From Wenzhouxiangellaceae bacterium (GTDB taxonomy: Bacteria > Pseudomonadota > Gammaproteobacteria > Xanthomonadales > Wenzhouxiangellaceae), in assembly GCA_007695005.1 (NCBI GenBank), contig REEQ01000050.1:1-43111 (forward strand): 43,111 nucleotides of DNA, given 5' to 3'. Shown piece by piece: positions 33,559 through 42,746 of this stretch; the first letter of the stretch is position 1; each line of letters opens with the position of its first letter. The notes under the pieces were generated by a model. The model did no database searches. It was not told the origin of the DNA and saw only the letters and a program-made list of their open reading frames with translations. The position numbers were made by a program, and so were the translations under genes.

Positions 33559-33590
33559 GGTCGGCCGCCCCGATGACGGAGCGGCCGGCC
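33559..33590 (-). other. Strong GC-rich hairpin downstream of rpsT
   Basis: A stem of about 14 bp (GGTCGGCCGCCCCG/CGGAGCGGCCGGCC, one mismatch and one G-T pair, loop ATGA) begins 9 bp beyond the rpsT stop. It lacks a T-run on the minus strand, so it may act as a processing/stability element or weak terminator. Confidence 0.45.
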
Positions 33591-33598
33591 AAAACCAA

Positions 33599-33865
33599 TC
33601 AGGCGCTCAGGCCCTTGAGGTGCTGGTTCAGGCGCGACTTGTGGCGGGCGGCCTTGTTGGCATGCATGATGCCCTTGGATACGGAGCGGTCGATCGCCGG
33701 TACGGCGGCCTTGTAGGCTTCTTCCGCAGCCGTCTTGTCGCCGGCCTCGATGGCGCGCAGCACCTTCTTGATCTTGGTGCGCACGTGGGAGCGAAGGGCC
33801 GCATTGCGCTGGCGGTGACGCTCGGCCTGGCGGGCCCGTTTACGGGCGGAAACGCTGTTGGCCAC
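33599..33865 (-). CDS. rpsT: 30S ribosomal protein S20
   Basis: An 88-residue basic helical protein with the S20 signature ANSVSARKRARQAERHRQRN and a C-terminal KAARHKSRLNQHLKGLSA, binding 16S rRNA early in assembly. The start is a GTG with AGGAG 8 nt upstream; non-ATG starts (often UUG) are well known for rpsT and are tied to its feedback control. The frame is open far upstream, but that part is not S20. A near-consensus promoter precedes it. Confidence 0.97.
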   Translation of the reverse strand: MANSVSARKRARQAERHRQRNAALRSHVRTKIKKVLRAIEAGDKTAAEEAYKAAVPAIDRSVSKGIMHANKAARHKSRLNQHLKGLSA

Positions 33866-33907
33866 TACTTGTACTCCTGGAGTCTGGTTCAAAAAAACGA
33901 GCAGAGC

Positions 33908-33936
33908 ATTATCTGATGATTTCCTGTCAGCGTCAA
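33908..33936 (-). promoter_or_regulatory. rpsT promoter
   Basis: On the minus strand, TTGACG (33936-33931), a 17-bp spacer and GATAAT (33913-33908) form a strong sigma-70 promoter about 43 bp upstream of the GTG start of rpsT. Confidence 0.8.
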
Positions 33937-33986
33937 GGTCGCAGGCGGCAACATCGGTTCCGAACCGGGATGACGAGGGCGGATCA

Positions 33987-35594
33987 ATGAGTCTGCTCGG
34001 CAATACGCTGCGTTTTGGCTCCATGACCCTGATCTCGCGGGTGCTTGGTTTTGCTCGCGACATTGTCCTGGCACGCTGGTTTGGCGCGACTGCGGCGACG
34101 GATGCGTTTTTCGTCGCCTTCAAGATCCCGAATTTTCTGCGTCGCCTGTTTGCTGAAGGTTCGTTTTCACTGGCTTTCGTGCCGGTACTGTCCGAATATC
34201 GCCAGCGCGGTGACCACGCTGCGCTGAAGTCCTTGATTGATGCAACGACCGGCTCTTTGCTGGCGGTGCTGCTGCTGATTACCGGGGCGGGCATGCTGTT
34301 CGCGCCCTGGGTCATTCGACTTTTTGCTCCAGGGTTTATCGATCAGCCTGAGCAGTTTGCCCTGGCCAGCGACCTGCTGCGCATTACTTTCCCCTATCTG
34401 TTGTTCATTGCCTTGACAGCCCTGGCGGGCGGTATTCTCAATACCTTGGGGCGCTTTGCGCTGCCGGCACTGACGCCGGCCTTGCTCAATCTGTCGCTGA
34501 TTGTGGCTGCCGTCGTCTTCAGCCAGCGTTTTGGTGAGCCGGTCAAGGCCCTGGCCTGGGGCGTGCTGATCGCGGGCATGTTGCAGTTGGCCGTGCAGTT
34601 GCCCGCCCTGGCCCGTCACGGTGTGCTTCCGCGCCCGCGCCCCTCATTTCGCCATCCCGGGGTGCGCCGGATCATGAAGCTTATGCTGCCGACCTTGTTT
34701 GGCTCGTCGGTCGCCCAGGTCAGCCTGCTTCTCGATACCCTGATCGCATCGCTGCTGATTGCCGGCAGCATCTCCTGGCTATATTACGCTGATCGTTTGA
34801 TGGAGTTTCCGCTCGGTCTGTTTGGCGTCGCCTTGTCAACCGTGATCCTGCCGACCTTGTCTGGCCTGCATGCTGGCGGGCGCACGCGCGACTTTCGTGC
34901 AACGCTGGAATGGGCACTGCTGCTCGGGGTCGTGATCGGCCTGCCATCAGCAGTCGGCCTCGCCGTGCTTGCCGAACCGCTGATGGTGACCTTGTTCCAG
35001 TACGGCGCATTCGACCAGCAGGCTGCGCGCATGGCGGCGATGGCGCTGGTGGCCTACTGTCTTGGGTTGCCGGCCTTCATTGCCGTCAAAATTCTGGCCC
35101 CGGCCTACTTCTCCCGGCAGGATGCGCGCACGCCGGTGCGGATTGCTGTCACCGCCCTGGCGGTAAATATGGCACTGAATCTGCTGTTTGTTTTTCTGAT
35201 CGTGAACCACCTGGCAGACGGCGACTTTGGCCACGGTCTGCTGGCGACCCTGGCCGCCCATCCCGGTGCCCATGTTGGTCTGGCGCTGGCCTCCAGTGCA
35301 TCAGCCTGGCTGAATGCAATTCTGTTGTGGCGCAATCTGCGCGCGCCAGGGCTTGCGCCGGCGCTGCCGCTGGTCCAGGTCACGCGTGTCCTGCTCGCCT
35401 GTCTCGGCATGGCACTGGTGCTGCTCTGGCTGTTGCCCGCCACCGAGGTGTTACAGGGTATGGGTCTGTGGGGGCGCGCATCCTGGCTGCTGCTGGGTGT
35501 TGGTGTCGGTGCCCTGGTGTATGCGCTGGTGGCTGCGGCGTTGGGAATGCGGCCAGCGCAGCTTGCCCGGCCGGTGAATGCGGAGCGCGGCTGA
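33987..35594 (+). CDS. murJ: Lipid II flippase MurJ
   Basis: A 535-residue membrane protein with about 14 transmembrane helices, which translocates lipid II across the inner membrane for peptidoglycan synthesis. The N-terminus SLLGNTLRFGSMTLISRVLG and the stretch FVAFKIPNFLRRLFAEGSFS are hallmark MurJ/MviN sequence, including the conserved Arg residues lining the cavity. The ATG at 33987 fits the conserved N-terminus; an upstream extension of the frame is not protein-like. The divergent rpsT/murJ arrangement is common in gammaproteobacteria. Confidence 0.96.
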   Translation: MSLLGNTLRFGSMTLISRVLGFARDIVLARWFGATAATDAFFVAFKIPNFLRRLFAEGSFSLAFVPVLSEYRQRGDHAALKSLIDATTGSLLAVLLLITGAGMLFAPWVIRLFAPGFIDQPEQFALASDLLRITFPYLLFIALTALAGGILNTLGRFALPALTPALLNLSLIVAAVVFSQRFGEPVKALAWGVLIAGMLQLAVQLPALARHGVLPRPRPSFRHPGVRRIMKLMLPTLFGSSVAQVSLLLDTLIASLLIAGSISWLYYADRLMEFPLGLFGVALSTVILPTLSGLHAGGRTRDFRATLEWALLLGVVIGLPSAVGLAVLAEPLMVTLFQYGAFDQQAARMAAMALVAYCLGLPAFIAVKILAPAYFSRQDARTPVRIAVTALAVNMALNLLFVFLIVNHLADGDFGHGLLATLAAHPGAHVGLALASSASAWLNAILLWRNLRAPGLAPALPLVQVTRVLLACLGMALVLLWLLPATEVLQGMGLWGRASWLLLGVGVGALVYALVAAALGMRPAQLARPVNAERG

Positions 35595-35599
35595 GAGTG

Positions 35600-36943
35600 T
35601 CAGCTTGACGGGCGGTCGAATTCCAGTCGTTCGCCGGGCACGATCCCGGTCAGCAATCCGTCGCGCCAAACCAGGCTGCCATTAACCCAGGTCGCCGTTA
35701 CCCGGGCCGGCAGCTTGCGGCCGGCAAACGGGGTCCAGCCACACTGACTGAGCATGGGCTGATGATCGACTACCGTGCGTGCCTTGGGATCCAGCAGCAC
35801 CAGATCGGCACGATAGCCTTCACGGATGTAGCCACGTTCGCGAATCTCGAAGCGCCGGGCCGGATTGTGAGCGATTTTTTCGACCAATGCCTCGGCGCTC
35901 AGCGTCCGCCCGGCCACCAGTGACCAGGCCACCGGCAATGCGTACTGGACCAGCGGCAGGCCGGCAGCGGCGGATTCGTAGTTGCCGGTCTTTTCCCGCA
36001 GCAGGTGCGGCGCATGATTCGTGGCGATGATGTCCAGTCTTTGTTCGCGCAACGCGCGCCGTAGCGCCTTGCGGTCGGCGCCGGTCTTGATCGCCGGGTT
36101 GCACTTGATCAGATTGCCCAGGCTGTCGTAATCGGCATCGATGAAGTAGAGGTGCTGGATGCTGACGTCGGCGGTGACCTGCTTGCCCTCGATCGGGCCG
36201 GGGTCGAACAGGGGTAATTCGTCCGCGGTGCTCAGCTGCAGCACATGCAGGCGGGTTCCATGCTGCCGGGCCAGTTCTACGGCCAGTGTCGATGCCTTCA
36301 GGCAAGCCTCGCGCGAGTGAATCAAGGCGTGGGCCTCGGCCGGAATTCGATTGCCATGATGTTTGCGCATGGCTGCCAGGTTGGCGTCGATGGTCGCCGA
36401 GTCCTCGCAGTGGGCGGCAACAAGCAACTGCGTCCCTTCGAATATCCCGGCCAGCACTTCGGGGGCGTCGACCGCCAGGTTTCCGGTCGCGCTAGCCATG
36501 GAAATCTTGATGCCGCAGGCTTCATCGGGCTTGATGGCCTGAATCTCGCCAAGATTCTCTCTGCTGGCGCCCAGATAAAAGCTGTAGTTGGCAGCCGAGC
36601 GTCCGGCGGCGCGGCTGAACTTGTCGGCCAGGGCCAGGCGGCTTGTGCTTGGCGGACTGGTGTTGGGCATGTCCAGATAGCTGGTGATGCCGCCGGCGAC
36701 CGCCGCTCTGGATTCGCTGGCGATATTGCCCTTGCGGGACATGCCGGGCTCGCGGAACTGGACCTGGGTGTCAATCATGCCCGGCAACAGCAGTTTGCCC
36801 TGTGCATCGATCACGGTCTCGCCCGATCGAGCCTTGAGCTGACGGCCGATCTGGTCGATTCGGCCGCGCTTGATCCGCAGGTCGCCCTCGCGCTGCTCAC
36901 CCTCGTTGATCAGGCGGGCGTTGGTGATCAGCCAGCCGCTCAT
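35600..36943 (-). CDS. Dihydroorotase homologue lacking most metal ligands
   Basis: A 447-residue amidohydrolase clearly related to class I dihydroorotases ([39 protein letters not shown]). However, the metal-binding H-x-H is Q60-V-Q62, the third-strand His of the H-x-x-H-x-S-T motif is Q236 ([10 protein letters not shown]), and the Asp of the TDHAPH motif is N309. K146 and H178 remain. Substrate-contacting R64 and N94 are kept. It therefore keeps the substrate pocket but has lost about four metal ligands, and is probably inactive as a dihydroorotase or works without a binuclear zinc site. Inactive homologues are known as structural partners of aspartate transcarbamoylase. A paralogue may supply the real activity. 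It is coupled to yidD by a 4-bp overlap. Confidence 0.85.
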   Translation of the reverse strand: MSGWLITNARLINEGEQREGDLRIKRGRIDQIGRQLKARSGETVIDAQGKLLLPGMIDTQVQFREPGMSRKGNIASESRAAVAGGITSYLDMPNTSPPSTSRLALADKFSRAAGRSAANYSFYLGASRENLGEIQAIKPDEACGIKISMASATGNLAVDAPEVLAGIFEGTQLLVAAHCEDSATIDANLAAMRKHHGNRIPAEAHALIHSREACLKASTLAVELARQHGTRLHVLQLSTADELPLFDPGPIEGKQVTADVSIQHLYFIDADYDSLGNLIKCNPAIKTGADRKALRRALREQRLDIIATNHAPHLLREKTGNYESAAAGLPLVQYALPVAWSLVAGRTLSAEALVEKIAHNPARRFEIRERGYIREGYRADLVLLDPKARTVVDHQPMLSQCGWTPFAGRKLPARVTATWVNGSLVWRDGLLTGIVPGERLEFDRPSS

Positions 36944-37209
36944 GAGGCCGGTTTCTCAGAAGACTCGTTGCTGCAGGTCTCGTGAGCCTCGTCTTCGTAT
37001 CCGGGAACGGGATCATGGCCGCCAGCGCAAAACGGGTGGCAGCGCAGTATGCGCCGGGCAGCCATCCAGCTGCCGCGACCTGCGCCATAAAGCTCGATTG
37101 CCTGCATGGCGTAGGCCGAGCAGCTGGGCGTAAACCGGCAGTGCCGCCCGAGCAGGGGCGAGAGCAGGTATCGGTAAAAACGGATCAGGGCAAGGAGAAT
37201 GGTTTGCAT
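36940..37209 (-). CDS. yidD: Membrane protein insertion efficiency factor YidD
   Basis: An 89-residue YidD family protein. [20 protein letters not shown] and [13 protein letters not shown] carry the conserved cysteines, and [18 protein letters not shown] closes the conserved core. It assists YidC-dependent insertion at the inner membrane. Here it is away from rpmH/rnpA/yidC, its usual neighbours, and instead precedes the dihydroorotase homologue with a 4-bp overlap. The acidic tail of about 20 residues is variable in the family. Confidence 0.95.
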   Translation of the reverse strand: MQTILLALIRFYRYLLSPLLGRHCRFTPSCSAYAMQAIELYGAGRGSWMAARRILRCHPFCAGGHDPVPGYEDEAHETCSNESSEKPAS

Positions 37210-37238
37210 GGGCTTGTTCTCGGCAGCATCTTAGGATA

Positions 37239-37244
37239 TATAAT
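37239..37244 (+). promoter_or_regulatory. -10 element of the dksA promoter
   Basis: A perfect TATAAT lies 43 bp upstream of the dksA ATG, giving a leader of about 36 nt. TTGTTC (37214-37219) could be a -35, but at a 19-bp spacing. Confidence 0.55.
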
Positions 37245-37286
37245 TGCCGATTTTGCAACAACCCAGACGCGAGGCCGCGAGATTCG

Positions 37287-37718
37287 ATGCCCAGCAAACC
37301 GCAGGTAGAACTTCCCGAGGGCTACAAGCCGTCGGAAGACGAGCAGTACATGTGCCCTGAGCACCTGGCGTATTTTCGGCAGAAATTGCTGGATTGGCGC
37401 AGTGAGTTGATCGAGGAGTCTCAGGAGACCATCAACAATCTGCGTGGCGAGGTGCGCGATGTTGGTGATGAGGCAGAGCGCGCCAGTCGCGAAACCGAAA
37501 ACAGCCTCGAGCTTCGTACCCGAGACCGTTACCGCAAACTGCTTGGAAAGATCGACCAGGCTTTGGCCAGGGTGGACGATGGCAGCTACGGCTACTGTGA
37601 GGAAACTGGAGAAGAGATCGGCCTGGCCCGACTTGAAGCCCGCCCGATCGCCACGCTTTGCCTGGATGCCCAGGAGCGTTGGGAGTTGAAACAGAAGCAG
37701 ATGCGTGATAGCCGCTGA
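37287..37718 (+). CDS. dksA: RNA polymerase-binding transcription factor DksA
   Basis: A 143-residue DksA. An N-terminal helix (EQYMCPEHLAYFRQKLLDWR) leads into a coiled coil. Its tip reads LRGEVRDVGDEAERASRETE, with the DxxDxA-type acidic tip (D and E in VGDEAERA). The zinc-finger region is GYCEETGEEIGLARLEARPI to LCLDAQERWE. Only two of the four E. coli zinc cysteines remain (the CxxC pairs are CEET and CLDA), as in several DksA homologues that work without structural zinc. It modulates the stringent response with ppGpp. Confidence 0.93.
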   Translation: MPSKPQVELPEGYKPSEDEQYMCPEHLAYFRQKLLDWRSELIEESQETINNLRGEVRDVGDEAERASRETENSLELRTRDRYRKLLGKIDQALARVDDGSYGYCEETGEEIGLARLEARPIATLCLDAQERWELKQKQMRDSR

Positions 37719-37731
37719 CGGCGGTTTCACG

Positions 37732-37759
37732 TTGCGCTGGGCGGTGAATTTGCTATGCT
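37732..37759 (+). promoter_or_regulatory. Possible promoter of the OmpA-family gene
   Basis: TTGCGC (37732-37737), a 16-bp spacer and TATGCT (37754-37759) resemble a sigma-70 promoter about 100 bp upstream of the OmpA-family ATG, leaving a long leader. Confidence 0.5.
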
Positions 37760-37864
37760 AGGGTACTCGGAGGCGTTTTCAACCTCCAAGGCTGTGTTGG
37801 TGGCTGCGGCCGTTGTGTCTCAATCAAACTGAAATCACCCGCGATGGGTGAAAGGACAATAAAA

Positions 37865-38881
37865 ATGGCATTGCGATTCTGGACTGGTGTGCTTGCCGCC
37901 GGGTTTCTGGCAAGCCAGACGGCGGTAGCCGACACTGATTATGACAGCCGCTGGTACGTGGCTCCCGGCGTTGGCCTGGTGTTCATGGACAGTGATCGCG
38001 GTGTAGACGGTGGCTCTCTTTACACGGCACTGAGCTTCGGACGGTTTTTTTCACCGGACTTCAGCCTGGATCTGCGCCTGGATCGCTACAATGAAACCAT
38101 AGGTGGTGCGCCTTCCGGCGAAGGTCGTTTCAAGCTGGAAAGCTACGGCGTGGTCGGTCGTTATCATTTTCCGAACTACAGCGGTGCATCGCGTCCGTAT
38201 CTGCTGGCCGCGCTTGGCATTCAGGAGCACGACAGCATCTTTGGCCGCGGCCGTGATGCCTACGCCGGTGTCGGCGTTGGTTTCAGCCATGCATTGACCG
38301 ACCGGGTCAGCATGCGGCTGGAGACCGAAGCCCGTTATGACAACGACCGCGATTCCCTTGACCGTTCACGTGGCTTCTGGGATTTCATTTTTACCTCCAG
38401 CCTGAAGGTTCGCCTGGGCGCGGCGCCGGCAGCACCCGCGCCGGAGCCCGAGCGCCGTCCGACCCCGCCGCCTCCGCCGCCGCCCCCGCCGCCTCCTGCG
38501 CCTGCACCCGAGCCGGAGCCTGAAGTGTTGTTCGAGTTCGATGCCATGGTCACGTTTGGCCTGGATTCGGCCGATCTGCGTCCGGGCGCGGTCGCCGAAC
38601 TGAATGAAGCGGCCGGCTTGTTGAACCTGCATCCGGAAATCACCCGGATTGAAGTGGCGGGACACACCTGTGATCTCGGCCCCGCTGCCCATAATCAGCG
38701 GCTTTCGGAGCGGCGTGCCCAGGCTGTCCGTGACTTCCTGGTCAACAACGGCGTCAGTGCCGATCGACTGGTGGTGCGTGGCTATGGTGAAGATCGGCCG
38801 AAACTGCCGAATACCTCCGACTCCAATCGGCAGCAGAACCGCCGCGTGGAGCTGGTAGTGCTGGAGCGTGCTGACCGCTGA
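37865..38881 (+). CDS. OmpA-family outer membrane protein
   Basis: A 338-residue protein. A signal peptide (about 1-22) is followed by an eight-stranded beta-barrel-like domain (about 25-185, alternating aromatic strands such as YDSRWYVAPGVGLVFMDS). A proline-rich linker (about 190-225, eleven consecutive prolines in its centre) leads to the OmpA C-terminal peptidoglycan-binding domain (about 228-335). That domain contains VAGHTCDLGPAAHNQRLSER and VRGYGEDRPKLPNT, with the diaminopimelate-binding D and R. AAGGA lies 8 nt before the ATG. It tethers the outer membrane to the cell wall. It is a single gene ended by a terminator. Confidence 0.94.
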   Translation: MALRFWTGVLAAGFLASQTAVADTDYDSRWYVAPGVGLVFMDSDRGVDGGSLYTALSFGRFFSPDFSLDLRLDRYNETIGGAPSGEGRFKLESYGVVGRYHFPNYSGASRPYLLAALGIQEHDSIFGRGRDAYAGVGVGFSHALTDRVSMRLETEARYDNDRDSLDRSRGFWDFIFTSSLKVRLGAAPAAPAPEPERRPTPPPPPPPPPPPAPAPEPEPEVLFEFDAMVTFGLDSADLRPGAVAELNEAAGLLNLHPEITRIEVAGHTCDLGPAAHNQRLSERRAQAVRDFLVNNGVSADRLVVRGYGEDRPKLPNTSDSNRQQNRRVELVVLERADR

Positions 38882-38906
38882 CGCGGCGGCACATTCCGGC
38901 TGCAAG

Positions 38907-38934
38907 AAAAAACCGGCCACCTGGCCGGTTTTTT
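38907..38934. terminator. Bidirectional rho-independent terminator
   Basis: The stem AACCGGCC/GGCCGGTT is flanked by a run of six A on the left and six T on the right, so it can stop the rightward OmpA-family transcript and the leftward cysS-sufE transcript, whose genes converge here. Confidence 0.9.
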
Positions 38935-38950
38935 CGTATCCGGATACCGT

Positions 38951-39382
38951 TCAGGACGCGCTATCGGACGACTGCAGGGTGCTGCGAGCCACGTTGCTGA
39001 TGGCGCGCAACATCGCGTTCAAGCCGTTGGCCCGGGTCGGGGACAGGTGCTTGCTCAGGCCGATAGCGTCTACGAATACCGGCTCGGTCCCGATGATTTC
39101 CCTTGCGCTGCGGCCGGAATAGACTCGCAGCAGCAATGCGATCAGGCCGGACACAATGGCTGCGTCGGATTGGGCGCGAAAGCTGAGTCGGTCAGCATCG
39201 CCCTCGGCAATGAACCAGACGTTGGACTGGCAGCCGGCCAGCAGGCGATCGTCGGTCATTTCATCGGCTGGCAAGGGAGGCAGCTGCTTTCCGAGGTCGA
39301 TCAGGTACTGGTACCGCTCCATCCAGTCTTCGAAGAAGCTGAATTCATCAATGATTTCCTGCTGGACCGGGTCCGGGCTCAT
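38951..39382 (-). CDS. sufE: Sulfur acceptor protein SufE
   Basis: A 143-residue SufE. The acceptor Cys lies in [10 protein letters not shown] (around residue 51), preceded by the usual [11 protein letters not shown]. The C-terminal half reads [20 protein letters not shown], typical for the family. It accepts persulfide sulfur from a SufS-type cysteine desulfurase and activates it. SufS is not adjacent; instead the start overlaps cysS by 4 bp, which links Fe-S/sulfur transfer to cysteine charging in one transcript. Confidence 0.94.
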   Translation of the reverse strand: MSPDPVQQEIIDEFSFFEDWMERYQYLIDLGKQLPPLPADEMTDDRLLAGCQSNVWFIAEGDADRLSFRAQSDAAIVSGLIALLLRVYSGRSAREIIGTEPVFVDAIGLSKHLSPTRANGLNAMLRAISNVARSTLQSSDSAS

Positions 39383-40758
39383 TTGGCAGCCACTTCCCAG
39401 CTGCTGCCCTCGGGGCCATCCTTGATGACTATGCCCTGGGCTGCCAACTCATCGCGGATTCGGTCTGCTGCGGCGAAGTCTCGCGCCTGTCGTGCCTGCT
39501 GGCGCTGATCAAGCAGGCGACGAATGCTGGCATCGTCGAGTTCGACCTCGACCTGGCGTTGGGCGAACCATTGTTCTGGCGATTGCTGCAGCAGGCCCAG
39601 GCTGCCTCCGCTGGCACGCAGGCTCGCTGCCAACCTTGTCTGCTCGTCGGCGCTGGCCGATGCCAGTTCGCGAGCGAGGTTGTTGAGCGCGGCCAGCGCG
39701 GTGGGGGTATTGAGATCATCTTCGAGTGCATCGATAACCGCGATATCCGCCTCGGCAGTGATGTCCTCGGCCGGAGGACGGTCGCGGAGCAGGCCGTACA
39801 GGCGATCCAGAGTGGCCTGGGCTTGTTCCAGCGCCTTCTCGGACCAGTCCAGAGGTTGGCGGTAATGAGCGGAGAGCAGCAGGTATCGAAGGGCCTCGCC
39901 GGGCCACTGCTTGAGCAGTTCGTGCACGATCAGCGTGTTGCCCAGGCTTTTCGACATCTTCCTCTTTTCGACCGTGACAAAACCATTGTGCATCCAGTAG
40001 CGGGCGAAGGTCTCGGTGCCATGGGCGCAGCGTGACTGGGCAATCTCGTTTTCGTGGTGCGGAAAGACCAGGTCCTGGCCGCCGGCGTGAATGTCGATGA
40101 TCTCGCCCAGGTGGCTTGCGCTCATTGCCGAGCACTCGATGTGCCAACCCGGCCGGCCCCGGCCCCAGGGGCTGTCCCAGCCCGGCTGTTCCGGGCTGGA
40201 CGGCTTCCACAATACGAAGTCGCCAGGGTGCTTCTTGTAGGGGGCGATCTCGACCCGGGCGCCAGCGATCATTTCGCGCCGGTCGCGGCGAGATAGCTGG
40301 CCGTAGTCCGGGAAGGCCTCGACGTCGAACAGGACGTGCCCCTCGGCTTCGTAGGCGTGACCTCGCACGATCAGGCGCTGGATCATGTCGGTAATCGCCG
40401 GAATGTGGTCCGTGGCCCGTGGCTCCACGGTAGGCCGACCAACGCCCAGAGCCGCCATGTCATCATGGTAGGCGGCCGCATAGCGTCGGGTGATGACATC
40501 AATGGACACGCCCTGCTCGGCGGCTGCGGCATTGATCTTGTCGTCGACGTCGGTAATGTTGCGTGCGTAAATCACCTTGGGGAAGCGCCGCGACAGGACC
40601 CGGAACAGCAGGTCGAAGATCACTGCGGGACGGGCATTGCCGATGTGGGCATAGTTGTACACCGTGGGTCCACAGGCATACAGGGTCACGCGTTGCGGGT
40701 CCAGGGGGACAAAAGTTTCCTTTTCTCTGCTCAGCGTGTTGTAGATGCGAATGCTCAT
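39379..40758 (-). CDS. cysS: Cysteine-tRNA ligase
   Basis: A 459-residue class I aminoacyl-tRNA synthetase. The zinc/ATP region is [20 protein letters not shown] with the HIGH-like HIGN, and the KMSKS loop is [10 protein letters not shown]. The zinc ligands include the Cys in CGPTVY and HIECSAMS plus His in HAGGQDL. The length matches E. coli CysS (461). It charges tRNA-Cys. It is divergent from pepQ with a 76-bp gap and coupled to sufE. Confidence 0.96.
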   Translation of the reverse strand: MSIRIYNTLSREKETFVPLDPQRVTLYACGPTVYNYAHIGNARPAVIFDLLFRVLSRRFPKVIYARNITDVDDKINAAAAEQGVSIDVITRRYAAAYHDDMAALGVGRPTVEPRATDHIPAITDMIQRLIVRGHAYEAEGHVLFDVEAFPDYGQLSRRDRREMIAGARVEIAPYKKHPGDFVLWKPSSPEQPGWDSPWGRGRPGWHIECSAMSASHLGEIIDIHAGGQDLVFPHHENEIAQSRCAHGTETFARYWMHNGFVTVEKRKMSKSLGNTLIVHELLKQWPGEALRYLLLSAHYRQPLDWSEKALEQAQATLDRLYGLLRDRPPAEDITAEADIAVIDALEDDLNTPTALAALNNLARELASASADEQTRLAASLRASGGSLGLLQQSPEQWFAQRQVEVELDDASIRRLLDQRQQARQARDFAAADRIRDELAAQGIVIKDGPEGSSWEVAAK

Positions 40759-40834
40759 GCGGGTCCCGTCAGGTGGCCGGTGGGCGATACAATTGAATGC
40801 GAACCGGCGATTTTAACGTATTGGAGTATCAATC

Positions 40835-42163
40835 ATGCCAAGCTCCCACAAGCTGCTGTTTGCACGCCATGTCGAGGACCGATTGGCGTCAACCCGAGCC
40901 TTGCTCGGGGAGTTGGGGTACGACAGCCTGCTGATTCATTCAGGCCGGGCGGAGTTTCGCCTGTTTGATGACCAGGCGCCGCCGTTTCGCGCCCACGCAG
41001 CTTTTGCCAGCTGGTTGCCCTTGCCCTTTGCCGAGGATTGCCTGCTCGAAATTCGCGTCGCGGATCGTCCGCGACTATGGTTTTTGCAACCGCGCGACTA
41101 CTGGCACCTGCCGCCGTCTCCACCGGCTGACTGGTGGCAGGATGCTTTCGATATTGAGCTGGTCGAGGAGCGGGAACAGTGGGCCGAGTGTTTCGATCGC
41201 AGCCGCGCGCTGGCCGTGATCGGTCGCCGGCGCGACCTCGCCGAACAGCTGGGCGGGGCCGAGCTCAACCCTTCGGCCCTGATTGCGGGGATGGCCGAGG
41301 CACGCACCGTCAAGACAGGCTGGGAACGCGAGTGCATGGCCCGCGCCAACGACATTGCCGCCCGCGCTCACCTGGCGGCTGCCGATGTCTTTGAATCCGG
41401 CGGCAGCGAGCTGGAAATTCACCTCGCCTACCTGGCCGCAGCTGGCCAGGATCAGGACCAACTGCCGTACAACAGCATTGTGGCATTGAACGAACATGCC
41501 AGCGTCTTGCATTACCAGCACCGATCTGCCCGGCGACCGAGCTCTGCACGCAGTTTTCTGATTGATGCCGGAGCTGATTTCTGCGGTTATGCAGCGGATG
41601 TCACGCGGACCTGGACAATGCCCGAAAACAGAGACTTCGATGATCTGCTCGATGCCATGGAGCGCGTCCAGCAGGGATTGTGCAAGCAGATCACCGCCGG
41701 GATCAGTTTTGTCGATCTCCATCGTCAGGCGCACCTGGACATTGCCGCGGTCCTGGAGCAGGCCGAGCTTGTGCGGATGAGCCCTGAGGAGATGGTGGAA
41801 AGCGGGGTCAGCAGCTATTTCTTCCCGCATGGACTCGGGCACTTCATTGGCGCCCAGGTGCATGATGTAGCCGGCAAGGTGGATTCGGACGGTCAGCCCC
41901 TGCCGCCGCCTGAGCGCTATCCCTTTCTTCGCCTGACCCGTCGCCTTGAGCCCGGTAACGTCCTGACCGTGGAGCCGGGACTTTACTTCATTCCGATACT
42001 GCTTGAGCAGCTCAAGGCCAGCGCGTTTGCCGATCGAGTGAACTGGTCTCAGGTCGAGGGTCTGGTGCCTCTGGGAGGCATCAGGATCGAGGACAACGTT
42101 CTGGTGACTGAGGCCGAACCGGTCAATTTCACCCGGCAGTCATTCAACCGCATCCAGGACTGA
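40835..42163 (+). CDS. pepQ: Xaa-Pro dipeptidase PepQ
   Basis: A 442-residue M24 metallopeptidase that splits dipeptides with C-terminal proline. The N-terminal creatinase-like domain (about 1-150) is followed by a pita-bread catalytic domain. The dinuclear metal ligands are all present: Asp in LIDAGADFCGY, Asp in AADVTRTW, His in PHGLGHFIG, Glu in TVEPGLYF and Glu in GIRIEDNV. The length equals E. coli PepQ (443). GGAG lies 8 nt before the ATG. It is a single gene. Confidence 0.95.
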   Translation: MPSSHKLLFARHVEDRLASTRALLGELGYDSLLIHSGRAEFRLFDDQAPPFRAHAAFASWLPLPFAEDCLLEIRVADRPRLWFLQPRDYWHLPPSPPADWWQDAFDIELVEEREQWAECFDRSRALAVIGRRRDLAEQLGGAELNPSALIAGMAEARTVKTGWERECMARANDIAARAHLAAADVFESGGSELEIHLAYLAAAGQDQDQLPYNSIVALNEHASVLHYQHRSARRPSSARSFLIDAGADFCGYAADVTRTWTMPENRDFDDLLDAMERVQQGLCKQITAGISFVDLHRQAHLDIAAVLEQAELVRMSPEEMVESGVSSYFFPHGLGHFIGAQVHDVAGKVDSDGQPLPPPERYPFLRLTRRLEPGNVLTVEPGLYFIPILLEQLKASAFADRVNWSQVEGLVPLGGIRIEDNVLVTEAEPVNFTRQSFNRIQD

Positions 42164-42213
42164 ACTGTGCGTGACCTCGGCAGGGTGCTTGCCTGCCGAG
42201 TACGGACTGTCGG

Positions 42214-42684
42214 TCAATCGTGCATCTGGGACTGCAGATAGCGCTCCACGCCAATGCGGTCCATCAGACCGAGCTGGGTTTCGAGCCAGTCTACGTGCTC
42301 CTCTTCATCGTCGAGGATCTTCTGGAACAGGTCCCGGCTGACGAAGTCGCGAACACTTTCGGCATAAACGATGGCTTCGCGGTACATTGGAATGGCGTCG
42401 CGCTCCAGGGCAAGATCGCATTCCAGGGCTTCGCGCGGGTTTTCGCCGATCCGCAGCCTGCCCAGGTCCTGCAGATTGGGGAGTCCTTCCAGGAACAGGA
42501 TGCGCTTGATCAGCTCATCGGCGTGATTCATTTCCTCGATGGATTCGGCATATTCCTTTTTCGCCAGGCGTGACAGGCCCCAGTCCTCGAAAATGCGTGA
42601 ATGCAGAAAATACTGATTGATCGCGGTCAGTTCCGCTTTCAGGGCCTGATTCAGGAGTTCGATGATCTTGCGGTCGCCTTTCAT
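42214..42684 (-). CDS. bfr: Bacterioferritin
   Basis: A 156-residue bacterioferritin subunit, part of a 24-mer iron-storage shell. The ferroxidase ligands are visible as E in [18 protein letters not shown] and H in [13 protein letters not shown] in [13 protein letters not shown], and E-x2-H in [13 protein letters not shown]. Met52 (EEMNHAD) is the expected haem ligand between subunits, so it should be the haem-binding form. It lies 62 bp behind bfd and is probably cotranscribed with it. Confidence 0.96.
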   Translation of the reverse strand: MKGDRKIIELLNQALKAELTAINQYFLHSRIFEDWGLSRLAKKEYAESIEEMNHADELIKRILFLEGLPNLQDLGRLRIGENPREALECDLALERDAIPMYREAIVYAESVRDFVSRDLFQKILDDEEEHVDWLETQLGLMDRIGVERYLQSQMHD

Positions 42685-42746
42685 GAATTGTCTGCCTGGC
42701 TTGTCCAGGTTTCATGATAGCAAAGCAGCAGCTGGCCAGGACCGGA

